DNA of 64,000 nucleotides from Micromonospora_E sp048060115 (GTDB lineage: Bacteria > Actinomycetota > Actinomycetes > Mycobacteriales > Micromonosporaceae). Shown piece after piece: positions 20,467 to 29,773 of the stretch; position 1 is the stretch's first letter, and each line of letters begins with the position of its first letter. Under the pieces are notes generated by a model. The model saw nothing but the letters and a program-made list of their open reading frames with translations, did no database searches and was not told the origin of the DNA. A program made the translations under genes and the position numbers. Location: the NCBI RefSeq assembly GCF_048060115.1, contig NZ_JBHMIM010000024.1, positions 27,647-91,646 of the forward strand. The letters run 5' to 3'.

Positions 20467-23087
20467 GAGACGCCGTCCGCGCGTAGCGGATAGACCTGTG
20501 CCTGGGCGGAGTCCAGCAGCGACCGGAGCACGGCGACGATCTTGTCGGCCGGCATCGGTTTGAAGAAGTGGTAGCCCTGCGCGGCGGCGCACCCCAGCGC
20601 CGCGAGGGTGGCCCGTTGGTCGGCGGTCTCGACGCCCTCGGCCACCACCCGTAGTCCCATCTCGCGGCCGAGGTGGACGGTGTGCCGGACGATCGCGGCG
20701 GCCCGGGGGGAGTCCGCCATCCGTACCACGAAGGACCGGTCGACCTTCAACTCGTCGACGGTCACCCGGGTGAGGAAGGCAAGCGAGGAGAACCCGGTGC
20801 CGAAGTCGTCGACCGCCAACTGAACACCCATCTCCCGCAGGCTGGCCAGCACCTCGTCGATGATTTCCAGTTCGCTCATCACCACGGTCTCGGTGATTTC
20901 CAACACCAGGCGTCGGGCCGGCACCTGATGCCGGCGCAGCAGCTCGCCGATCTCGGCCGGCAGCTGCGGATCGAGCAGGCTGCGGGCCGAGATGTTGACC
21001 GAGATCGGCACGTCGATGTCGTGCGCCGCCCATTCGGCGGCGACCGACAGTGCACGGTCGACGACGTAGCGGGTGAACGGGGCGAGCAGTTCGCTGCCTT
21101 CGACCGCCCGGACGAAGTCGACCGGGGTGAGCCGGCCGCGCCGGGGGTGCCGCCAGCGGATCAACGCCTCGACTCCGGTGGGCGCCCCGGTGGCCAGATC
21201 GACGGCCGGTTGCAGCGCGAGCTCCAGCTGGTCGTCGGTGTCGAGGGCCGCACGCAACTCGGCGAGCAGCGCCAACTGGTCGGTACTCGCGGCGTCCTTG
21301 GCGCTGTCGTAGCCGGCCACGCTGCCGCCGATCTCCTTGGCCTGACTCATCGCGATGTTCGCCCGGCGCAGTAGTTCGTTCATGTCCGCGGTGCCCGCCC
21401 CGGCGACGACCACACCGAGGGCGCCTTCGACGGACATCCGCACCCCGGCGACCTCGATCGGCTCGGCGAGTGCGGCGGTGATCTCCCTGGCCCGGCGCAT
21501 CGCAGCCGCGGTCGGGGAACTCCACTCGGCGCTCGCCGTCGGTGACGGGTCGAGCGTCTCCCGGACGGCGGCGGTCGGCTGGCCCGGTGCCGGCACGGCC
21601 AGCGCGGTGAGCAGCAGAGCGAACTCGTCGTTGCCGAGCCGGCCGAGCAGTTCACCGGGACGAATGCGCTCGCGCAACTGGCGGGCGGCGCATTGGAGCA
21701 GTTCGTCACCGGCGGCGTTGCCGAGCGTGTCGTTGACCTCCTTGAACCCCTTGATGTCGAGCATCAGCAGGGCGACCGGATAGTCGTGGTCCAACTGGTG
21801 CAGCGCCGCGTCGCCGCCGGCCAGTAGCGCCGAGCGGTTGAGTAGCTCGGTAACCGGATCGTGCATCGAATCGTGGGCCGCACGCGCGGTGAGATGTTGC
21901 AGCTCACGATGGGTGGCCGCGTCGTGCAGGGCGGCGGCGAGCGCGTCGCCGAAGGCGGAGAGCGCGTTGCGGTCCCGGGGCCCAGGAAGGCTGCTGGCGG
22001 TCAGGTGGATACGCAGCGCGCCGACGGTGGTCGACCCGATCGCGAGCCGGTGCATCAGGATCTGGTCCGACGCGTCGTCGTCGGCCCGTTCGGGTCCGCT
22101 GACGGTGGTGGTGACCGGCAGCTCCGTCCGGTGCAGCGTGCCGCTGGCGTCGGCGGCGTAGCGCCAGAGCCGGCCGTCGGTGCGTTGGATGTCCACCTCG
22201 ACCCGATCGGCGCCGAACAGCGCCAGACCGCCGACGACCCCGGCGCCGGCGACGCCCGCCTCGTCCAACTGGTTCAGCGCGCGGGTCGCCTGCGCGAACT
22301 CCTGCCAGGCCCGACGTTCGTCCTCGACCCGCAGCCAGTGCCCGTAGGTCTGCTGGAGCAGCCACAACACCGGGGGCAGCAGCAACAGCCAGCGCGGGTC
22401 GTGCCCCAGCATGGTGACCGTCGCCAGGCCGACCAGTACATTTCCGACGAACATCAGGATCTTGTGCCGTAGGGCGTGCAGCAGGGTGCCCCCGAACGGC
22501 CGGCCGTGGCGCAGCGTGAGGGTGACGGTGGCCAGAGCGGCGGTCGCGAGCAGATAGGTCAGCCCGCCGAGGATCAGCGCGACGGCCAACGCCGGGGTGA
22601 GCGGCTGGGCGTACGGGTCGGACACGGTGCTGGTGACCACCGCGGCGACCGCGACCGCGATGGTCAGCGACGCGGTGACTCGGGCGATCTCCGGCGCGGT
22701 ACGCGGATCCGAGAAGATCGACAGCAGTGTCCAGGCAAGGCCGACGCCGATCGCGGCGGCGGCGGGCAGCCAACCGGGCGGAACGAGGTAGAAACCGACG
22801 ATGAGGGCGGCCTCGCCCCAGGTGAAGCTGACGGTGCCGGTGCCGATGCGGAACCGCAACCGGGCAAGCTGGGCCACGCCGAGCAACAGGGCGACGATCG
22901 CGAACCGGGCTGGGGCGGGCACCTCCACCCCGCCGGGGTCGGTTTCGATGGACAGGCCGATCGCCACGGTCGACAGGGCGGCCAGCAGGACCGCCACGGT
23001 GAAGACCGATAGCCGCCAAAGGCCGCCGGACGGGGATGGGGTGAGGTCGCCGGCGCCCGCGGTCGGCGTCGGCTGCTGCGGCGTCAC
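20463..23087 (-). CDS. membrane-bound GGDEF/EAL cyclic-di-GMP protein with altered GGDEF
   Basis: 874 residues. About seven membrane helices (roughly 25-250) form an N-terminal MHYT/7TM-like sensor, followed by a GAF-like region (260-395), a GGDEF domain (405-600) and an EAL domain (605-860). The GGDEF signature reads GNDEF (485-489), replacing the second glycine, so cyclase activity is doubtful. The EAL domain looks intact: EALIRWRHP (640 on), NISARSL, E in LEITET, DDFGTGFSS, KVDRSF and EGVET. I infer a phosphodiesterase whose GGDEF domain may be regulatory. The GTG start at 23087 has only weak upstream pairing; another GTG 7 bp upstream is out of frame. Confidence 0.92.
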   Translation of the reverse strand: MTPQQPTPTAGAGDLTPSPSGGLWRLSVFTVAVLLAALSTVAIGLSIETDPGGVEVPAPARFAIVALLLGVAQLARLRFRIGTGTVSFTWGEAALIVGFYLVPPGWLPAAAAIGVGLAWTLLSIFSDPRTAPEIARVTASLTIAVAVAAVVTSTVSDPYAQPLTPALAVALILGGLTYLLATAALATVTLTLRHGRPFGGTLLHALRHKILMFVGNVLVGLATVTMLGHDPRWLLLLPPVLWLLQQTYGHWLRVEDERRAWQEFAQATRALNQLDEAGVAGAGVVGGLALFGADRVEVDIQRTDGRLWRYAADASGTLHRTELPVTTTVSGPERADDDASDQILMHRLAIGSTTVGALRIHLTASSLPGPRDRNALSAFGDALAAALHDAATHRELQHLTARAAHDSMHDPVTELLNRSALLAGGDAALHQLDHDYPVALLMLDIKGFKEVNDTLGNAAGDELLQCAARQLRERIRPGELLGRLGNDEFALLLTALAVPAPGQPTAAVRETLDPSPTASAEWSSPTAAAMRRAREITAALAEPIEVAGVRMSVEGALGVVVAGAGTADMNELLRRANIAMSQAKEIGGSVAGYDSAKDAASTDQLALLAELRAALDTDDQLELALQPAVDLATGAPTGVEALIRWRHPRRGRLTPVDFVRAVEGSELLAPFTRYVVDRALSVAAEWAAHDIDVPISVNISARSLLDPQLPAEIGELLRRHQVPARRLVLEITETVVMSELEIIDEVLASLREMGVQLAVDDFGTGFSSLAFLTRVTVDELKVDRSFVVRMADSPRAAAIVRHTVHLGREMGLRVVAEGVETADQRATLAALGCAAAQGYHFFKPMPADKIVAVLRSLLDSAQAQVYPLRADGVS

Positions 23088-23112
23088 GGGTCACTTCCGG
23101 TGCGGCTGGCCA

Positions 23113-23169
23113 TCATGAGCCATGCTCGCGTCCGGGTCGCGCGGCAGCGGCGACGGCTACGTGATCCAT
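23113..23169 (-). CDS. possible 18-residue leader ORF before the GGDEF/EAL gene
   Basis: ATG at 23169 follows AAAGGGG by a normal spacing and opens a frame of 18 codons reading MDHVAVAAAARPGREHGS, ending TGA 26 bp before the GTG start of the GGDEF/EAL gene. The main gene itself has a poor ribosome site, so translation could reach it by reinitiation. No conservation data are available to me, hence low confidence. Confidence 0.35.
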   Translation of the reverse strand: MDHVAVAAAARPGREHGS

Positions 23170-23323
23170 GGTCGCCCCTTTCCGCGCGCGGTCGGAGGAA
23201 CTTAAGGTCCCCGGCGGAAGGCTAAGCCAAAGCGGATTGCGGCAACAGGGGCCACAGGGCCGGTTTAGGAACGGAGGTCCACCCAGTGGGAGGAAAGCCC
23301 CTGATGGAACGGCCTGCAAGCGC
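23170..23323 (-). other. structured noncoding leader of unknown class
   Basis: 154 bp between a small membrane-protein gene and the GGDEF/EAL gene, both on the minus strand. It contains a perfect 7-bp long-range pair (CAGGGGC 23246-23252 with 23297-23303) and short internal hairpins such as GGCC-ACAG-GGCC at 23250-23261. GGAACGG occurs twice (23268 and 23306). I compared it by eye with GEMM c-di-GMP, cobalamin, ydaO and RNase P consensus cores and found none. Confidence 0.4.
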
Positions 23324-23596
23324 CTACAGAGGGGATCCGGGGCGCACGTCGAGTTCTGTCGGATCAAGGACATTACGTTCGGTCGACGGCGCGTCCTCGG
23401 CCTGCCCGTGCTCGAAGCGGCTCGGCAGCCGACGCAGCCGGACGTTCATGTTCCGGATCAGCAGCACCGTCGCGGCAGCCAGCAGCAGGATCAGGAACAG
23501 ACCCATCGGGCCGGCAAGCCCACCGGTCCGGGTGTCGCCGAAGTTGTTCGCGGCGAGGTCCTGACTCGCCGCGAGGACGTGGACAGCGTCGAGCAT
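23324..23596 (-). CDS. small single-helix membrane protein next to mca
   Basis: 90 residues: a short extracytoplasmic start (MLDAVHVLAASQDLAANNF), one membrane helix at about 30-47 (GLFLILLLAAATVLLIRN), then a basic juxtamembrane segment NVRLRRLPSRF and an acidic tail. A similar-sized membrane protein beside mca exists, from memory, in mycobacteria (Rv1083). It lies 51 bp after mca on the same strand. Function unknown. Confidence 0.78.
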   Translation of the reverse strand: MLDAVHVLAASQDLAANNFGDTRTGGLAGPMGLFLILLLAAATVLLIRNMNVRLRRLPSRFEHGQAEDAPSTERNVLDPTELDVRPGSPL

Positions 23597-23647
23597 GATC
23601 GGACTCCTCGGAAACGCGAACGACAGCTACACGCTACGCCGGGCGGC

Positions 23648-24529
23648 TCAGGACCGATCGAGCCACTCCCGTACTCCGGCGAAAAGGTCCGATTCCGGCA
23701 TCGGGCTGTCCGTCACCGAACGAACCAGTTCGTAGTCCTCGGTCGGCCAGGCCTGCCGCTGCACCTCCATCGGCACCTGGAACCAGAAGCCGTCCGGGTC
23801 GACCTGGGTCGCGTGCGCCCGCAGCGCGTCGTCGCGCACCGGGAAGTAGTCGGCGCACTCGACCCGGGTCGTGATCCGGTCCCCCTTGTCCGGGCGGTCC
23901 TCCCAACGGTCTATCCACTCCTGGTACGGCGACTCCAGGTTGGCCGCGAGCATCCCCTCGTGCAGCGCCAGGATCCGGGCCTTGGTGAAACCCATGCAGT
24001 AGTACAGCTTCAACGGCTGCCACGGCTGCCCCAGCCCGGGGTAGCGCTGCGCGTCCCCGGCGGCGTCGAACGCGGCCAGGCTGACCCGGTTGCACATGAT
24101 GTGGTCCGGGTGCGGGTAACCACCCTCCTCGTCGTAGGTGGTCACCACGTGCGGCCGGAACTCGCGCATCAGCCGGACCAGCGGGCCGGCGGCCTGCTCC
24201 ACCGGTTCCAGCGCGAAACAGCCCGCCGGCAACGGCGGCAGGGGGTCACCCTCCGGCAGCCCCGAGTCGACGAAGCCCAGCCATGCCTGTTCGACCCCCA
24301 GGATCGCCCGCGCGGCGTCCATCTCGGCGCGCCGGATCTCAGCGATGTTCTCCCAGACGTCCGGGCGGTCCAGCTTCGGGTTCAGCACGCTGCCCCGCTC
24401 ACCGCCGGTACAGGTCACCACGAGCACCTGGGCGCCATCGGCGACATACCGGGCCATCGTCGCCGCACCCTTGCTGGACTCGTCGTCGGGATGTGCGTGC
24501 ACTGCCATCAGACGCAGTTGCTCAGCCAC
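23648..24529 (-). CDS. mca: mycothiol S-conjugate amidase
   Basis: Zinc amidase that cleaves mycothiol S-conjugates, releasing mercapturic acids for export; it acts in the cytosol in electrophile and antibiotic detoxification. 293 residues with the MshB/Mca zinc motif HAHPDDE (H13, D16), TYDEEGGYPHPDH providing the third ligand, and GGERGS. The length and the WQPLKLYYCMGFTKARI segment favour Mca over MshB. GTG at 24529 is 8 bp after GAGGAG. Its presence shows that the organism uses mycothiol. It is divergent from the DUF4307 gene. Confidence 0.96.
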   Translation of the reverse strand: MAEQLRLMAVHAHPDDESSKGAATMARYVADGAQVLVVTCTGGERGSVLNPKLDRPDVWENIAEIRRAEMDAARAILGVEQAWLGFVDSGLPEGDPLPPLPAGCFALEPVEQAAGPLVRLMREFRPHVVTTYDEEGGYPHPDHIMCNRVSLAAFDAAGDAQRYPGLGQPWQPLKLYYCMGFTKARILALHEGMLAANLESPYQEWIDRWEDRPDKGDRITTRVECADYFPVRDDALRAHATQVDPDGFWFQVPMEVQRQAWPTEDYELVRSVTDSPMPESDLFAGVREWLDRS

Positions 24530-24660
24530 CGAAAAGCTCCTCATCCACCCGGCCGGCATCCCCTGCCGGCCCCGTCCCGGTCCCGGCTTGCGACAATAGG
24601 ACCCTGCCGAACATTCTCGCCGACCGCACCGACACGTCCCGCCGAGGAGATACGTCCCGG

Positions 24661-25095
24661 GTGACCGACACGTCCGCCACAACCGCACCGACCGCCGCGA
24701 TGTTCCCACCCGGGCGGTACGGACGGCGCCGCGCGCCCCGGACTCGCCGACCATGGCTGGTGGCGCTGCTGGCCACGGTGGCCGTGCTGGTGGGGATGCT
24801 GGTCACCGTCCGGCTCTACACGCTCTACGGCGACCCGACGTACGACCCGAAGGTGATCACATACACCGAGGCGACCACGGACGGGATCCTGATCGACTTT
24901 ACGGTCACCGTACCGCCTGGTGGTTCGGCCAACTGCCTGGTGCGGGCCCGCTCCCACGACGGCGTGGAGGTCGGCCGCGACCAGGTGACCGTGCGGGCCG
25001 AACCGGGCGAACGGCAGATCCGCACCACGTACCGGCTGGCCACCGAGCGGCAGGCGTTCCTCGGCGAAGTGATCCGCTGCCAACCTGTCGGATAG
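24661..25095 (+). CDS. DUF4307 membrane-anchored protein
   Basis: 144 residues with one membrane helix near residues 33-52 (WLVALLATVAVLVGMLVTV) and an extracytoplasmic beta-rich domain with CLVRARSHDGVEVGRDQV and RTTYRLATERQAFLGEVIRC. The two cysteines in the outer domain could pair. Start GTG at 24661 follows CGAGGAGAT. This actinobacterial family lies between mca and greA in mycobacteria as far as I recall, the same order as here. Function unknown. Confidence 0.85.
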   Translation: MTDTSATTAPTAAMFPPGRYGRRRAPRTRRPWLVALLATVAVLVGMLVTVRLYTLYGDPTYDPKVITYTEATTDGILIDFTVTVPPGGSANCLVRARSHDGVEVGRDQVTVRAEPGERQIRTTYRLATERQAFLGEVIRCQPVG

Positions 25096-25235
25096 CGCCG
25101 CCGACGAACGTCGGCGCGGCGCGGTAGCTGCCGCACGGCACACGGGCGCGCCGGCAACCCCGGCACGATGGTGCGGATCGCTGGTACGTTGGTAGTTCGA
25201 CCTCGTCCGCCCGCAAGCACACAAGGAGATCGTCT

Positions 25236-25736
25236 GTGTCCACGACCGACCGCGAGGCGCCCGCCACCTGGCTGTCCCAGGACGCTTACGACCGGCTACA
25301 GGCCGAGCTCGATGAGCTGATCGCCGGACGTACGGCGATCGCCGCCGAGATCAACGCCCGCCGCGAGGAAGGCGACCTGCGGGAGAACGGCGGCTACCAC
25401 GCCGCCCGGGAGGAGCAGGGCAAGCAGGAGGCCCGCATCCGCTACCTGCAGGAGCTGCTGCGCACCGCCAAGGTCGGCGAGGCACCCAACAAGGACACCG
25501 TGGCGCCCGGGACGGTCGTCTCGATCCACTTTGACGACGACCCCGCCGACACCGAGACCTTCCTGCTCGGATCCCGGGAGATCTCGTCGACCACCGAGTT
25601 GACCGTCTACAGCCCGGAGTCCGCCCTCGGCCAGGCCATCCTCGGTGCCCGACCGGGTCAGACCGTGACGTACACCGCGCCGAGCGGGGCCGACATCAAG
25701 GTCACTGTCGACAAGTTCGAGCCCTTCGCCGGCTGA
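25236..25736 (+). CDS. greA: transcription elongation factor GreA
   Basis: Binds the RNA polymerase secondary channel and stimulates transcript cleavage in backtracked complexes. 166 residues: N-terminal coiled coil with the acidic tip NARREEGDLRENGGYHAAREEQ and a C-terminal FKBP-like domain ending in VTYTAPSGADIKVTVDKFEPF. GTG start behind AAGGAGAT. The tip acidic pair DLRENGGY is intact. Confidence 0.97.
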   Translation: MSTTDREAPATWLSQDAYDRLQAELDELIAGRTAIAAEINARREEGDLRENGGYHAAREEQGKQEARIRYLQELLRTAKVGEAPNKDTVAPGTVVSIHFDDDPADTETFLLGSREISSTTELTVYSPESALGQAILGARPGQTVTYTAPSGADIKVTVDKFEPFAG

Positions 25737-25795
25737 GCAGGACACAGACCCGCCGTCGGCGTCAGGCTCCCCAGGGCGTCAGGCTCGGTCGGGCG

Positions 25796-27019
25796 TCAGG
25801 CTCCGTCGGCGGCGAACATCACCTGGTAGCCGTGACCGCGCAGCATCTCGACCAGTCCGGCCGAGTGCTCCGGCCCGCGGGTCTCCACGGACAGGGCGAG
25901 CTCCACCTCGCCGAGTCGTAGCTGTGGATCGCGGCGGTGATGCTCGACGTCGACCACGTTCGCCCGCTGCTGCGCGATCAGCGACAACACGCTGGCGAGT
26001 TCGCCGGGGCGGTCCCCGCAACGGACCCTGAAACGCAGATAGCGCCCGGCAGCCGCCAGCCCGTACTCGATCACCCGCAGCAGCAGCAACGGGTCGATGT
26101 TGCCGCCGGTCAGGACCGCCACGGTCGGTGTGCCCGGACGTACCGCGCCGGACAGCAACGCCGCCACGGCGGCCGATCCGGCCGGTTCGACGACCTGCTT
26201 GCCCCGCTCCAGCAACATCAGCAACGCGCGGGAGATCTCCTCCTCGGAGACCGTCACGATCTCATCGACCAGCTCGCTGACATGGGCGAAGGTGAGATCC
26301 CCGGGGCGCCCGATGGCGATGCCGTCGGCGACCGTACGCATCGTGCCCAGCCGGGTCGGCTCGCCGGCGGCCAACGAGGGCGGGAACGCGGCGGCACCGG
26401 CCGCCTGCACACCGACGACCCGCACCTGCGGCCGCAGTGCTTTGACCGCCACCGCGATCCCGGAGACCAGTCCACCGCCACCGACCGCCGTGACGATCGT
26501 GGTGACGTCCGGGCACTGTTCCAGGATCTCCAACGCGACGGTGCCCTGACCGGCGATGACGTCGCGATGATCGAACGGATGAATCAACACCGCACCGGTA
26601 CGGTCGGCGAACTCGTGGGCGGCGTCCAACGCCTCGTCCACAGTGGCACCGGCGAACTCGACCTGCGCGCCGTACCGCTTGGTCGCGGCGACCTTGGGCA
26701 GCGGCGCGCCTTCGGGCATGAAGACCGTCGAGGCGATGTCGAGCAGCCCGGCGGCGAGCGCGACGCCCTGCGCGTGGTTGCCGGCGCTGGCCGCGACCAC
26801 GCCGCCGCGGCGCTGCTGCGCGGTCAGCCGGGAGATCCGCAGATACGCCCCACGGACCTTGTACGAGCCGGCCCGCTGCAGGTTCTCGCACTTGAGCCAC
26901 ACCGGACCGTCGAGCAGTTCACTCAACGGCCGAGACGGCTCCAGCGGAGTGACCCGCACCACACCGCGCAGCACTTCCCGGGCGGCGAGCACATCCGACA
27001 GTTGGACCAGTTCTGTCAT
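25796..27019 (-). CDS. ilvA: threonine ammonia-lyase with C-terminal ACT domain
   Basis: PLP enzyme that deaminates threonine to 2-oxobutanoate, feeding isoleucine synthesis. 407 residues; PLP lysine K54 in AGSYKVRGAY, phosphate loop AVGGGGLVSG and SAGNHAQGVA. A single ACT-like domain begins near RFRVRCGDRPGELASVLS, the architecture of the shorter TdcB/IlvA type with one regulatory domain. ATG at 27019 has little upstream pairing. It is followed by no close gene downstream; an amidase gene precedes it by 44 bp on the same strand. Confidence 0.95.
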   Translation of the reverse strand: MTELVQLSDVLAAREVLRGVVRVTPLEPSRPLSELLDGPVWLKCENLQRAGSYKVRGAYLRISRLTAQQRRGGVVAASAGNHAQGVALAAGLLDIASTVFMPEGAPLPKVAATKRYGAQVEFAGATVDEALDAAHEFADRTGAVLIHPFDHRDVIAGQGTVALEILEQCPDVTTIVTAVGGGGLVSGIAVAVKALRPQVRVVGVQAAGAAAFPPSLAAGEPTRLGTMRTVADGIAIGRPGDLTFAHVSELVDEIVTVSEEEISRALLMLLERGKQVVEPAGSAAVAALLSGAVRPGTPTVAVLTGGNIDPLLLLRVIEYGLAAAGRYLRFRVRCGDRPGELASVLSLIAQQRANVVDVEHHRRDPQLRLGEVELALSVETRGPEHSAGLVEMLRGHGYQVMFAADGA

Positions 27020-27063
27020 GTCGATGATCGTCGCATCAGCCGAACGGCGACCGCGCTCAGGGC

Positions 27064-28458
27064 TCAGGAGACCGCGCTGGCCACCCTCGGCCAGGACGGG
27101 GCGTGCCGCTGCCAGGGGGCCACCATCTCCAACTGGCCGGCGACGGCGAGCAGCAGCAGTTCCGACCCGGGCGGTCCGACCAGCTGCACACCGACCGGCA
27201 GCCCGTCCGGGCGCAACCCGGCCGGCACCACCAGAGCAGGCAGCCCGGCCATGTTCCATGGCGCCGCGTACGGGGCGTACCGGATGTTGCTCCACATGTT
27301 CGCCGACCAGGAGCGCCGTGCCCAGCCGGTCGCAACCGGCGGCACGCTCGCCAACGCCGGCGTCAGCAGCACGTCCGTACCGCGATCGGCGAAGAATCCG
27401 ATCATCCGCTCCCGCCAGCCGGCCCGGTCGGCCGCCCGCACGTACCCCCGCCGTTGCACCCAACGACCCAATGCGACGTGCCGACGGGTACGCGACTGCA
27501 GGTCGCGACCACCGGCCCGACCGGCTGCGGAGTCCTCGGCCGCGGCCGCGAACCAGGTCGCCAGGCCCTGCAGGCCCAGCGCGGTCGGATAGTTCAACGC
27601 GGTGCCCACCACGTCGTGGCCGGCCTCGGCGAGCCGGCGCGACGTCGAGGCCACCGCGTCCCGGTTGGCCGCGTCGGCCCGGACCCCGACCACCGGCGAG
27701 GTGAGCGAGACCGCGACCCGCAACCGGCCCGGCTGCACGAGCTTCTCCACCCGGCGACCGGCGAGCACCGCGAAGCCGATGGCCGCGTCCACCACACAGC
27801 TGGCCAGGATGCCGTTCTCGGTCATCCCGAACCAGTCCTCGGTGCCGAGTTGACGCGGCACCACGTCGGTGCCGGGCTTGAGCCCGAGCAGCCCGCAGCA
27901 GGCGGCTGGAATTCGGATCGAGCCGAATCCGTCGTTGCCGTGCGCGATCGGGACCATCCCGCTGGCCACTGCGGCGGCCGCGCCACCCGACGACCCGCCA
28001 GGCGTGCGCGAGGGCTGCCACGGGTTACGGCTCACCCCGGTCGCGTCGTCGGTGCTCGCCCACAGACCCAGCTCCGGCATCCGGGTCACGCCGACGACCA
28101 CCGCACCGGCGCCGCGCAATCGGCGGACGATCTCGTGGTCGTCCTCGGCGACCGGGGTACGCGCGGCGGCCGACCCGTGCCAGGTCGCCAACCCGGCCAC
28201 CGGAGTGTTCTCCTTGACCGCGACCGGCACGCCGGCCAACGACAGATTCGCCAGATCCTCCTGCTCGTCGACCTTCTCGGCCTCGACGATCGCTTCACCG
28301 CCGCGCACCGCACGGAACGCCGACAGCTCGCCGTCGGCCCGCGCGATGTGATCGAGATGGTCGGCGACGACCTGGGTGGCCGAGGTGTCACCCCGCCGTA
28401 CGGCTCGGGCGATCTGCCGAGCGGTGGTTCCGACCCAGGTCGGGACGATGTCGTGCAC
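27064..28458 (-). CDS. amidase signature family hydrolase
   Basis: 464 residues with the Ser-cisSer-Lys triad: K82 in VPVAVKENTPVAG, S157 in PGGSSGGAAAAVASG and S180 in GNDGFGSIRIPA. The last motif usually reads GGSIR and here FGSIR keeps the nucleophile. GTG at 28458 follows GGAGGT. The enzyme cleaves an amide bond; substrate cannot be inferred. Another amidase-family member, GatA, is much more conserved in its C-terminus than this one, so it is not the Glu-tRNA amidotransferase subunit. Confidence 0.92.
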   Translation of the reverse strand: MHDIVPTWVGTTARQIARAVRRGDTSATQVVADHLDHIARADGELSAFRAVRGGEAIVEAEKVDEQEDLANLSLAGVPVAVKENTPVAGLATWHGSAAARTPVAEDDHEIVRRLRGAGAVVVGVTRMPELGLWASTDDATGVSRNPWQPSRTPGGSSGGAAAAVASGMVPIAHGNDGFGSIRIPAACCGLLGLKPGTDVVPRQLGTEDWFGMTENGILASCVVDAAIGFAVLAGRRVEKLVQPGRLRVAVSLTSPVVGVRADAANRDAVASTSRRLAEAGHDVVGTALNYPTALGLQGLATWFAAAAEDSAAGRAGGRDLQSRTRRHVALGRWVQRRGYVRAADRAGWRERMIGFFADRGTDVLLTPALASVPPVATGWARRSWSANMWSNIRYAPYAAPWNMAGLPALVVPAGLRPDGLPVGVQLVGPPGSELLLLAVAGQLEMVAPWQRHAPSWPRVASAVS

Positions 28459-28496
28459 GGCACCTCCAGGCAACCGGTACGCAGGTTCGCGACTTC

Positions 28497-29639
28497 TCAG
28501 CCGAGCGCCTGGTCCAGGTCGGCCAGCAGGTCGTCGACGGTTTCGATGCCGACTGACAGTCGCACGAGATCCCCGGGAACTTCAAGAGGCGAGCCGGCCG
28601 CGCTCGCGTGGGTCATCCGTCCAGGGTGCTCGATCAACGACTCGACCCCGCCGAGCGACTCGGCGAGCACGAAGAGTCGGGCCTGGTTGCAGATTCGCAC
28701 CGCCGCCTCCTCGCCACCGGCCGCCCGGAACGACACCATGCCGCCGAACCGGCGCATCTGCTTGGCGGCCGTCTCGTGGCCGGGGTGCTCCGGGTGTCCG
28801 GGGTAGAGCACCTGGCGTACCGCCGGGTGGTGGTCGAGGAACTCGACGACCCGCTCGGCGTTGTCGCAGTGCCGTTCCATCCGTACCCCGAGGGTCTTGA
28901 CGCCGCGCAGGGTGAGCCAGGCGTCGAACGGTCCGTTGACGGCGCCCATCGCGTTCTGGTGGAAGGCGAGTTCGTCGGCGAGACCGGGGTCGGCCACGAC
29001 CAGCGCGCCGCCCACCACGTCGGAGTGGCCACCGAGGTACTTCGTGGTGGAGTGGACGACCACGTCGGCACCGAGCGCGAGTGGCTGCTGAAGGTACGGC
29101 GAGGCGAAGGTGTTGTCGACCACGAGCAGTGCCCGGCGGTCACGGGCGAGGCTGGCCAGGGCCGCCACGTCGGCGATGCCGAGCAGCGGATTGGTGGGGG
29201 TCTCCGCCCAGATCATCCTGGTCTCATCGGGTCGGATCGCCGCACGGACCGCGTCGACGTCGGAGATCCGCGCCGCCGTCCAGGTCAACCCCCAACGCTG
29301 CGCCACCCGGGCGAACAGGCGGAACGTGCCCCCGTACGCGTCATCCGGGATGATCACGTGGTCGCCTGGCCGGCAGAGGGCGCGCAACAGGGTGTCCTCG
29401 GCGGCCAGCCCACTGGCGAAGGCCAACGCCCGACGGCCGGCCTCGATCGCCGCCAGGCACTCCTGCAGGGCGTCGCGGGTCGGGTTGGCCGATCGGCTGT
29501 ACTCGTACCCGGACCGGGGCGCGCCGACCTCGTCCTGCGCATAGGTGCTGGTCTGGTAGATCGGCGGCACGACGGCACCAGTTCGGGCCTCCGGCTCCTG
29601 GCCGGCGTGGATGGCGACGGTGTCGAACCCGTATGTCAT
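28497..29639 (-). CDS. metB: cystathionine gamma-synthase/gamma-lyase
   Basis: PLP-dependent Cys/Met-metabolism enzyme, 380 residues, with K200 in VVHSTTKYLGGHSD, EYSRSANPTRDALQ at the N-terminus and LAESLGGVESLIEHPGRMTHAS near the C-terminus. The family includes gamma-synthase and gamma-lyase; sequence alone does not separate them here. With cbs 3.5 kb away it can serve reverse transsulfuration. Divergent from msrA. Confidence 0.92.
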   Translation of the reverse strand: MTYGFDTVAIHAGQEPEARTGAVVPPIYQTSTYAQDEVGAPRSGYEYSRSANPTRDALQECLAAIEAGRRALAFASGLAAEDTLLRALCRPGDHVIIPDDAYGGTFRLFARVAQRWGLTWTAARISDVDAVRAAIRPDETRMIWAETPTNPLLGIADVAALASLARDRRALLVVDNTFASPYLQQPLALGADVVVHSTTKYLGGHSDVVGGALVVADPGLADELAFHQNAMGAVNGPFDAWLTLRGVKTLGVRMERHCDNAERVVEFLDHHPAVRQVLYPGHPEHPGHETAAKQMRRFGGMVSFRAAGGEEAAVRICNQARLFVLAESLGGVESLIEHPGRMTHASAAGSPLEVPGDLVRLSVGIETVDDLLADLDQALG

Positions 29640-29773
29640 GGCGTCGAGGCTAGGCCATCACCCCGACCACAGCGCTCGTCGGGACGGATGCCGGCGCGTC
29701 CTGCGGGTACCCGGCGGGAACGACCTGGCCGCCGCCGGTGTTGACGCGGATGGCACAGACGAAAGGAGTCGTG

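Noticed and set aside
23170..23340. Possible GEMM, cobalamin, ydaO riboswitch or RNase P RNA
   Set aside because: GAGGAAAG and CAAAGC words drew attention, but the required surrounding core elements are missing on both strands.
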